Below are positions 55,213 to 64,000 of a DNA stretch of 64,000 nucleotides, piece after piece. A program made the translations under genes and the position numbers. How positions within the stretch are numbered: the first letter of the stretch is position 1; each line of letters starts with the position of its first letter. The stretch is from Atherinomorus stipes (taxonomy: Eukaryota; Chordata; Actinopteri; Atheriniformes; Atherinidae): contig JALJCO010009044.1 in assembly GCA_023101725.1 (NCBI GenBank), positions 186,001-250,000 on the forward strand. Reading direction: 5' to 3'. The notes beneath the pieces are model-generated. The model saw only the letters and a program-made list of their open reading frames with translations, searched no databases and was not told the DNA's origin.

Positions 55213-57454
55213 GAATGTGTAATGCTATAAAATATATAGAAACTGGTCAAATGCAACTGGTTACAAGTTGCAGCATCCATAGAGACAAGTTAAAACCAAA
55301 AGAAAAATGGCCTGAGTGAATACTTTATTCTGATTGTCTGATGAGAGCAAGTTGCTGATAAAGAACCGCGACTAAAAACATAATGCATTATGAAACAAAC
55401 AAAAACAGAACAAAGAAGTCCTCAAACTGTTGAGCAGCTGAAATCTCACATCAAACAAGAATGGGAAGAAAATGTTTCCTTTCTTCTTTTCCAAAATGCT
55501 TACAAAGTCCTGCTAAAAGAAGCAGTGATGCAACAGTCTTTCAAACTTTTTATGCATACTGTTGCCATCAAACAAGAAACAAAAGTCAGTTTAAACATTT
55601 GACATTCTGTCTCTAATTCTTTAAATTAAGCATTGAGTTCAGATGTTTTGTTATGAGCATTTTCTCTTCTTTGAGGCATGCAACAGTAGACAGACACTGT
55701 ACCGTAAAGTTTATTTTATGAAAATGCTTACAGAAAAGCTCTGTGTGCAATAAAAGCAGAATAGAAGTTGAAAAGGAAGGGAAAGAAAGGAGATGACTAG
55801 AGAAACTCGATGTAGAGGGAATGCTGCTCTGGATTAAAGGAAAGAGGGTGAGAGATACAAAACTGATCACAACAGTCAGTGGAATGACTGGTGTCTCATC
55901 CCACTCTACTGTGAGCCACATCAAATTGAATCAGATTGAACATCCATCCCCACCTGCTCACTGTAAATTACATCGAGGTCCCCACTGAGAAGCTATGATG
56001 GTGTGGGTGAGTATGTGTGTGTGTGCAGCACACTGATTCCTCATGCTGCTTTCTGTCTAACCAGTTTCAGCACCTGTGTTAAATCTTCCAGTCTTTCAAT
56101 CTTCCATTGTCTCCTCAGTTCCCTCTCTCTGCTCCCTCTCTGTGCCTGGCTCTGTCTTTAAGCTGGCACACAACCTCCACTTAGTCCCTCACAACCACCT
56201 GCACTGTCACACTAAGCAGCATGGGAGGAGCGATCCATGCAGTGCAGAGCTGCAAACACATGCGGACACACTGGACTCAATTTGCCTCAATTTGGGACAC
56301 GTATCTAAACTTTAGTTATCGATTAACCCTAGTGTGCATTAAATGCAATATGCATTTGCAGTAAACATTGGATGTAAACTGATGTCACATTAAGATGTAA
56401 TCACTAACATATGCGTGACAAATCTTAACTTGGTTTAACTTTAAGTGTCACATAAGACTGGAAAAATGAAACAAAAAGAAAAATATTTAACATCCTTCTT
56501 CAGTTATACACAGTCTAAAAAGCAAGATGATATTTTAAGGCATTCATTAATGACATAAGGGAGCCTAAGCACAGATGTTTTGGTGCAAAATGGTGTCAGA
56601 CAGCACACTGGAGCAGTACGCTGACGAGACAGCACAATGAGGCATTCTGAATGAGGCACTTTGCCAAAACATCTATGCTCAGCTTCACTGGTGCAAACAA
56701 AAATACAGAAAACATGTTGAGCATCCATGACAATTTGATACTATGATTAAAAATGTCAAAATTCTTCAACTTCTTGAGTGATTCAACGTTCTGGAAAATA
56801 TTCAATACTGCAGGCTGTTTACTCTGGAGCTGAAACCTCGCATGAATGGACTCAGGTTAGTAGCAAAACAACAAAAAGAAGAATACCGCTTGGTAGTAGA
56901 TTGAGGTTGAAAGAAATAATAGTAGAGATTTATAAAGAAGACATAAGACAAAAGGCTAAGAAGTCTGACAGGTCTGAAAGAAGAGAGCGGTGGGTTAAAA
57001 ACATCCATACACATCACTACATGGAGTTAGCCACAGTAAATTTGTGTGGTGCAGAAAGATAGTCAACCCCAAGAACTGACTGGCATGGGGAGGTATTAGA
57101 TGTGTCAATGGAGTAAAACCGATTATTCTCTTGCCTTTCATGTGTGTGTAGGAGTGAGAGGGAGTGTGTATATCAGCATAATCAGATCACTGCATTTCTT
57201 CTGTAGGAGAGAGGAAGTGATGAGAGGACATATTCTTGGACCAAGTCCTACACCTGTATGTGTTCGTGCACAGAAATGTGTGTGTACACTGGACATGTGT
57301 GCTAGAGTGATACAGCATAATCTTTTTAAGAAACCTCCATAGTGAGTGCCAAGAAAGTTTGTCTGTAATAACAGACAGGGTGTATTAAATCTGTATGAAA
57401 TTTTGGTTGTTCCTCAAGAAGCGTGAAGTGATAACAGGAACAGCTCAGCGGACT
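55213..57454. other. Unassigned mostly unique sequence
   Basis: No repeat ends or exons were recognised. Short GT-rich patches lie near 56010-56025 and 57141-57150. Confidence 0.4.
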
Positions 57455-58800
57455 TTAAAAGTGCTGATGACACGTTTTTGACATTTTTTGCCATGTTTTA
57501 TTGACCAAAACATTTTTCATGATGATCTATGTAACAGAAACATGCACAGCTGCATAGATGAGTTATTAGAAAACATCGCTGCTTTTTAGCACATCTGACC
57601 AGACTGTGGCGCTGTGAGCCGAAACCAGATGTGACGTCTGCCAGAGAGTCTTCGCAGCTTATTTAACATTGAAGTCGCTTCACTGCGGTTTTTAAGTTCC
57701 TTTTCCAGTTTTACAGACAAACAGTAACAACTCAGCTTTCAAATTGTATTGACAGTAAATGGTTAAAAGCTTGTAAGTGCAGTGTTAATTTAGGTTTCCT
57801 ACAGATTTAGAATTTTTTTTTGAAGAGGATAAAGAAGCAGGTTGGAGTCTAACTCACTGGGAAACAGTAGGCAGCGGTAGGAGCCTGTCTGCTCATCTCT
57901 CCTGTCTACAGCGTCTGTTTACTGGAGCTTCAGCCACCAACGTGTTGAGACTAACACAATGAAACTGGGATCATGTCCTCTGAAATATTCTTCTTCAACC
58001 ATCGTTGCTCCATCACATCGGTCATACAGCTACTGTATCGACAGACAGCTGCGGCTCGGTTAAATGAGGACGTCTCCAGTCATCAGATCTCCTCCAGCTG
58101 TTTCCAAAGATGCATCCTTCCCTCCATCCTCATCCTCATAAACGGGAACTATTTAAACTTAACTGGAACCATGTAAGTTGTTATCTTCTCATTTTTTAAA
58201 GGCTAATTATTTACCGCGGCAAGCCATTAGCCACGAGCCAACGCAGGGAACAAGTGCCTCGTCTCTGTCATGCCTGACTCTATGTCAAACTGGTGCAGCT
58301 CCTTCATAGTTGTGGGTCTGCTTGTGCTGTTTTGGGTTGCTCATTTCAGTTCTGAGTTCCCTCGGTGTGGTCTTGCAGGCTTTTTGCTGAACCAGTGGAC
58401 CTAAGGCTGGAGACAGACTGTAGACAGTTGGCTATGGTTCTACTCTGATTCTAGCTTGTAAAATGTTATTTCCCCAAATTCCTCAGCATCATCACATCAC
58501 ACGAACCATTTCCAATCTAGCTGTTCTGGAGCCATCTTTCATGTTTTCAACAGCTTAGATTATACAGTACATGTAACTCAGTGGGCGGACCGCAACTTTG
58601 TATGTTGCTGACGTAACATCATGGCGGCTCCTTTCGCGACTGAAAAGCTATTAGCATTTAGCCGAGCCTCCTAAACATTGGATATTTACGTAAATACATG
58701 TCTGATTAACTTTTAACTGCAAAGAACTACTTATTTTGTCTTGGTGTGTTGTTGTATGGCAAAGTTACTCGAAGTTAAAGTCGTGTCATCAGCACTTTAA
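57455..58800. mobile_element. 1.35-kb TTAA-bounded element
   Basis: The left end TTAAAAGTGCTGATGACACG and the right end, on the other strand, TTAAAGTGCTGATGACACGA are identical apart from one extra A in the left copy, with TTAA at both sides. The interior contains T-rich subterminal sequence (57476-57530) and no recognisable transposase; a small open frame (57973-58176) has no known domain. Kolobok or piggyBac origin is inferred. Confidence 0.8.
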
Positions 58801-59150
58801 AGCATCCCTTACTGACCTTGCATTTTAGAAAGCACAGCAAGATTATTTGAATATGAACATTATGGTGGATCTGTCTTGTATTTCACAGTTTCACTACCTC
58901 ATTCATAGTATTTTACCCTATTAAAAAATAGTGTAACAATGCAAAATCAGTAAGGGTTACTTTAAGGTTGCTTACTAAACAACAGCTCTCTGACACTTAA
59001 AGAGTACAAGTCTGAGAAGGGTTTGAAAAAGAAGACAAACATACCTATTGCAGTTATATTGTATGTATATAAACTGCATGTCAAATATTTAACAATTGTA
59101 TCTGATAAATGCATTAAATAAGAGTTTAGATTTGTGAAAGAAATAAAGAT
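58801..59150. other. Unassigned AT-rich sequence
   Basis: I see nothing recognisable here. Confidence 0.35.
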
Positions 59151-59541
59151 GGCGTGGTGGTTAGCACCGCGGCCTCACAGTAGGTCGGTAGTTCGATTTC
59201 TGGCTGGGGAGGGTGGTTCGAACAGTTCCAACAGTGGCCTTCCTGTGTGGAGTTTGTATGTTCTCCTTGCGTATGCGTGGGTTCTCTCTGGGTACTACGG
59301 CTTCCTCCCACAGTCCAAAGACATGCATGTTAGGTTAATTGATCACTCTAAATTGCCCCTAGGAATGAATGTGAGTGTGAATGGTTGTCTATCTCTCTGT
59401 GTCGGCCCTGTGACAGACTGGCAACCTGTCCAGGGTGTACCCTGCCTCTCACCTGAAAATAGCTGGGATAGGCTCCAGCAACCCCCGTGACCCTGAACTG
59501 GATAAGCGGTACAGAAAATGACTGACTGACTGACTGACTGA
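59151..59541 (+). mobile_element. tRNA-derived fish SINE with (TGAC)n tail
   Basis: The head has an A-box-like GTGGTTAGCACCGCGG (59157-59172) and a B-box-like AGTTCGATTTC (59190-59200), the internal promoter of RNA polymerase III. The body carries the phrases GTGTGGAGTTTGTATGTTCT, CTTCCTCCCACAGTCCAAAG and TAATTGATCACTCTAAATTG, typical of an abundant SINE-like repeat in fish. It ends GATAAGCGGTACAGAAAATG followed by about six TGAC units. The tetranucleotide tail suggests use of an L2-type LINE for its mobilisation. Confidence 0.85.
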
Positions 59542-62329
59542 TAACGGTAAGGTAAGGCTATCTATTTTCTTCTCTGTGAGGTATCTATTTTATTGCATTT
59601 TAGAGATGTTGATTTAATCTAATGTCTTTGCACTGTGGCCAGATAAAGAAAGTCAGATTTCCAACGATGACCCTTGAGCCAAAGTTTGAAGCACTTGTCT
59701 ACAGTAGAACTAGATAGTCAAAACACTGTTCATAGCATTATTTTGACAGTACAGCTACTAAGGGTCTGAAAAGGGTGTACTCCGTTACTTATATTCCATA
59801 TATTATTTATACTGTGATCATCATACTTTTTTGCTTAAGTGGGTCAACCTTTTTTTTTTTCATTCATTTATTCCATTTTGGTAAAAGTCTCACAAGCACA
59901 TACAGTAGTTTAGTTTTTCCAGGCGACCATTTTCTAATGTAAAGTCATGATGCAGATATATTCATCATATACAGTAGGTCAATAAATCAACAAGGTACCC
60001 ATTTCTGCCTTTCGGCAGATCTCTTTAAGCATATACATGACTGGAAATCAAAGGGGCCTTGTCAAATGTGTCTTCTTTATCTGTCATTGTGAATTCCTAC
60101 TGTAGAGCGTGTTTTTCTTACAGTCTTTGTACAGAATAGAATCTGCTTTAGTTTGTCAAAAAAAAAAAAAAAAAAAAAAAGAAATTCTCTACCAACTGAG
60201 AAACAATGCAATTACTGGAATGCACTGCTTCGGTTTTGGAGTGATATTACAAGGAGTTTACCAGTTTTGTTGATGACTGTAAAGGCCCAGAAACACAGAA
60301 TTAGAAGCAAACAGTGTAAACAGTTTTCAGAATATTGTCATATTCTTCTTGCTCCTCCATTTCTTCTGCTTTAAAACACTCCATTAGTCTAGCCACTTTC
60401 ACATTCCTCTATCGGCCTTTGCATGCTTTAAAAAATTCAGAAAGCAAGAAAGATTTAATCCAAAAACACAGATCAAGCGACTCCATGCTACTACTGGCTG
60501 AACACAGCCAATAAGTGGAAGGAGCAATGCATTTTGCTTTGCTATCTACTTACAGTATAGCACTCTGTTTCTTTTGCAACAACTATGACTCAAGGAGGTA
60601 TTTGGGGCTATGACTGCGTACTAATGCTACCTACAATATAAAACTGCTAAATAAAATACTGAACATTTTATTCACAATCAAGATTGTTTACTGTATCAGA
60701 GAAATACAAGGCAATTGTGGATGCCTAAAGGGTTTGTTTACAAACGACTGTTCAGGGTTTCATATCAATCTTATAATTACAGCATATTGTCACAGTTCAT
60801 CACATACATACTGTAAAAGAAGGCCTTGGATTAAAATTGGGCTTTAACAAAAATAAGAAAAGCTCCCCAATGGTCTCTAAGGGGTTAAACACTCCTTAGT
60901 TCAAACATTGCATCAACAAATTGCTCAAAACAACTACCAGGTAAACCAAAGGTCACACAATATCAAAACCTTTCAATACATTTCAAGTTCTCAGTTAAGA
61001 CTGAATATGTCAACTTATTAATGTCAATAATCACGCAAGTTCATTCAAGTGAATTTAGTAATCACAGTGGATACAATAATCCATTTATCTACACAGCAGC
61101 GACATTAGTGCTAAACCAGCATTGCTTAACAGGCCTGTTCAGCCAATCCTGACAGCTGCAAAGCAATTACTGCTGTTTTCTTCTTTCTCTCCAATGGTCA
61201 GCCAATTAATTAATGCTATTGACTGCATGGAGAATCTACTAACTAGTCCAAATCAGCTGAAAATAAAAGAAGAAACAGTAAGGGATATTTAAACATATTT
61301 TCATCAGATCTTTTGGTCATGTTGTTTTCTTCCTGCATTTTCTGCTCATTTCTTTATTGGTTTGTCAGTACCACAGTGGTAGCTTTTAACATACAGCTTC
61401 CAGTATCTTTTCCACACTCTCCCTCTGACATTGCTGCAGCTGTGCTCTTCTTTATTGTTGACAACCTCATTTTATGACTGATGATGAGACAGGGGATAAT
61501 GGAAAGAGAGAGGTTGAAAGGGTCATGTAGGAGACATATAAAACCTGTTGAATCAATTTTGTTTGGAAAAAAAAAAGAGAAAAAAACAGAGGTGACCCAC
61601 GATGGGACGTAACTGAGTGTGAAGGGTTGTCAAGGTGATATTCCTCGTCTATAACCCTTCGCTCTAATTAGCTTTGGAGCTTTAACGCGGGTGGCCAAGA
61701 CATGTTGGGATTTAGAACAGCTGGCTGCATGGTGCGAAGGAGGCAGTGATGTCCTTATGGGAGTCTCGCATTGTCAACTTCATTCATTCAACACAGGCAT
61801 GGCAACAACACTGAAAGGCTGAGCTTTATCACTTTTTCAGGGAAAAGGCTGTTGGGTCCTTTGGGGCACAGGCAATTTACATAAGCAAGCAAAGTATGAA
61901 TTGGAACTTGTAAGTTTAAAACAGACACTTCCATTTAAAATACATGTGAATAAAATGCCTTTGGCAAAAGATCAAAGTTCAATTAGCACCATGGCTGAAA
62001 AATAATAGTGGCTTATTCATAGTTCCATTAAACCTCAAAGTATTTAGAGGTACGGGACAAAAACAAAAACAAACTGCAGTTCATGCCTCATCCACTAGGG
62101 ACTGGCTCCAAAAGGGAGTCAATTCCCATGGACTCCCTTGGTAAAGAGACCAACTTCACAGCAGAAATAAAAATGTTTACAGCCTGGTTCAAAAAATCAT
62201 TTTAGGTTTAATCTTCAAATCACGCATAATTAGGAGTGTGTCCTTTTTACTGACAGGCGACAGGCTGTCAGCGCTAGTGGTGGCTCATGACTCGCTCCCT
62301 GCTTGTTCCCAGGAAGGCCTCAGTCAATA
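59542..62329. other. Unassigned sequence with an A23 tract
   Basis: The homopolymer 60158-60180 may be the tail of an unrecognised insertion. The parts at about 61040-61260 and 61620-61880 are evenly composed and rich in TAATTA-like motifs, compatible with conserved non-coding DNA, but this is untested. No exon was seen. Confidence 0.35.
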
Positions 62330-62430
62330 GCAGTGTAGCGCAACCGGAGTTTTTAGCCGCAGAAGCCAAAGTATCCTTGGGCAAGATACCGGACCCCACT
62401 TTGCCTCCCAATGTGCCTATTGGAGTATAA

Positions 62431-62467
<37 letters not shown>

Positions 62468-62555
62468 GGTGAATCTGACATATAAGCGCTTTGAGTGGTC
62501 ATTATAGGACTGGAAAAGCGTACAGTTAATTAACAATTTACCATTAGCTACAGGC
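62330..62555 (+). mobile_element. SINE-like repeat with internal (TG)n
   Basis: The phrases TATCCTTGGGCAAGATACCG, AATGGGTGAATCTGACATAT and AAGCGCTTTGAGTGGTC with CAATTTACCATTAGCTA are typical of one abundant SINE-like or LINE-tail repeat of fish genomes. The start is uncertain and no target duplication was found. Confidence 0.6.
62432..62463. repeat. (TG)16 microsatellite
   Basis: An uninterrupted array of about sixteen TG units lies inside the SINE-like repeat. Confidence 0.9.
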
Positions 62556-63521
62556 AGCTCAGAGTTCAATGGGTGTCAATCATTTGCCCACACACTCACA
62601 GCCCCACTCTCAGCTCCACCACTTTGCCCATTTTTGTATTTTCTGAGAGTGATGACATGTGCAACGCTGCCAAAATGGCGAACAGAAACCTATGGTGACA
62701 TTGGGAGGGTTTGTCCAGTAATTAACAGTCTATGACATGAAGGTGAAACCTGAAAATGAAAGAAAAAAGAAGACGGAAATTACTTCAAAACCATTATTTT
62801 TAATATCTGTACATTCATTTGCTGTATTCATTTTTTAGACAAAATGTACTCAAATGATACTGGTGAAAGAAAGGAGATTATTTTCAAAGGAAAAAAACAT
62901 ATTTTGTGAAGACAGCAATTTACAACACAAGCTCCCCAGTTAAATCCCTCTTATCATTCCTAGGTATGTAATTTCAAAGCTGCTATTGTATTTGTGTTGC
63001 AAGTCTGCCTTGTCAACTTCCTTTTACTTTGTGCTGGTATTTCCAATCTATAACTTAGCATTGTGCCTTAAATGCTCATGCTGTCATTTTAATCTTGTTT
63101 TACATCTACTGCTTGCATTTTATTTTACTTTGCATTCTGTTTGCTTTGTTCTATTCAGTTTGAACTTGCTGCTGTGTGTTTTTTCCTGCACCAGTTTTAA
63201 ACTATGTGTTGTATCTGCACCAGTGAGTAACACTGCCTGAGGCATTAATTCTTTGCATTGTTCGTCCATCTGTAAATCCATTCACTGCAGTCATGTAAAC
63301 ACAAAATCGCTGCAATGTTTGGAGAAAAGTGTTTTCCAACTTGGAACAAATGTACACTTGAATGAACAGATTAGGATTTTGGTGGTAAGAGAGTCCACGT
63401 GACCTGACAAAACTTGTGTTTGTCACAAAATTTCATACAAATGTTGAATATGATAAAATGGTAAATTGCATATATTTAATATCCAAAAGATCAACATGAC
63501 TGTGACATCATATTATTATTA
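62556..63521. other. Unassigned sequence
   Basis: No repeat or exon was recognised. The frame 62986-63240 is hydrophobic by composition (T-rich) and not convincing as protein. Confidence 0.35.
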
Positions 63522-63560
63522 GAGATGCCGATAGGGTTTTTGCCCCGGATTGGGAGAGGG
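63522..63560. mobile_element. hAT terminus (family of 15360-15870)
   Basis: TTAGAGATGCCGATAGGGTTTTTG resembles, in reverse orientation, the terminus at 15870 (TAGAGATGCACTGATAAGGATTTTG reversed). It degenerates after about 35 bases into homopolymer-rich sequence. Confidence 0.4.
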
Positions 63561-64000
63561 GGTATTTGATTTGGGGGGGGGGGGAAAAGGCGAATGATTC
63601 TATAATAAAAAAAAAAAAAAAAGAGAAAAAAGGCCCCAGAGGGTGGGGAGGGGAAAAGTAAAATGAAACCGATCGAGAGGGGGGAGGGGGGGAAGGGGGG
63701 ATGGAGGATGTATTTTTTTTTTTTTTTTTTTTTTTTTATTTTTTTTTTATACACATACAACCATATAAATACATATTCAAAAAAAAAAAAAAAAAAAAAA
63801 AAATAATTAAAACAAAAATAAAAAAAAAAAAAGAAAAAAATAATATAATGGGAATAGAGGGAAAGGGGGATCTATTCTCTGAACTGGAAAGAGAATATTG
63901 GATAGAAAAAAAAAAAAAAAATAAATAAATAAAAAAGAAAAAGGAATGGGAGGTTCGTTATTAATGAAGAAAGGAAAAAAGTCTGTTTTTTTTTCTCTTC
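63561..64000. other. Homopolymer-rich terminal sequence of doubtful quality
   Basis: Long runs of G, A and T follow one another (G10 or more near 63573-63583, A near 63606-63621, T near 63713-63737, A near 63780-63803). Reading frames here encode only poly-Lys or poly-Phe. It resembles a poorly resolved assembly end or gap edge more than real genomic sequence. Confidence 0.55.

Noticed and set aside
59134..59490. 118-codon protein on the plus strand
   Set aside because: It lies entirely within the tRNA-derived SINE, so it is a fortuitous frame.
63491..63928. Poly-Lys and poly-Phe proteins at the window end
   Set aside because: They are translations of homopolymer runs in doubtful sequence.

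Overview
This 64 kb window looks like gene-poor vertebrate DNA, most probably from a ray-finned (teleost) fish. It is AT-rich, has no closely packed open reading frames, and is full of decayed repeats of the kinds that dominate fish genomes: Tc1/mariner transposons, hAT elements with 8-bp target duplications, PIF/Harbinger MITEs, TTAA-bounded elements of Kolobok or piggyBac type, L2/CR1- and RTE-like LINEs, and tRNA-derived SINEs. The species cannot be named from the sequence. Nothing prokaryotic, plasmid-like, phage-like or CRISPR-like is present, and no complete host gene was found.

Layout. 0-3 kb: two inverted copies of one TTAA element sharing a short basic ORF, then a hAT element. 4.6-8.2 kb: a 5'-truncated LINE on the minus strand, then a decayed hAT element with a TTAA element nested in it. 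8.2-17.2 kb: a tRNA-like SINE head, hAT fragments, a large palindromic-type DNA element and single-ended TTAA elements. 17.2-18.8 kb: a GC-rich retroelement abutting a Tc1 fragment. 21.2-24.4 kb: a Tc1 element whose middle is replaced by other repeats, a LINE 3' end interrupted by a small retro-insertion with a 15-bp target duplication, and a duplicated TTAGGG-bearing repeat. 26.7-27.6 kb: two TTAA elements joined at a single TTAA. 27.6-32.2 kb: no recognisable repeat. 32.2-44.1 kb: MITEs, a Tc1 head-to-head palindrome, an RTE LINE fragment and a TTAA element holding a nested hAT element and a zinc-finger-like ORF. 44.1-50.9 kb: mostly unique. 50.9-62.6 kb: a Harbinger MITE with a Myb/SANT remnant, a hAT MITE with a perfect target duplication, a LINE tail, one candidate host exon on the minus strand (54172-54500), a fold-back MITE, a TTAA element and SINEs. 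The last 480 bases are homopolymer-rich and look like unreliable assembly.

No functional gene set or new pathway is evident. The most interesting structures are the repeated use of TTAA target sites by at least six element families, an ORF whose stop codon is supplied by the transposon's terminal TTAA, a large Tc1 palindrome, a dated retro-insertion, and the single candidate exon. Every protein-level call here is a reading of degraded or partial ORFs, and no database search was possible.
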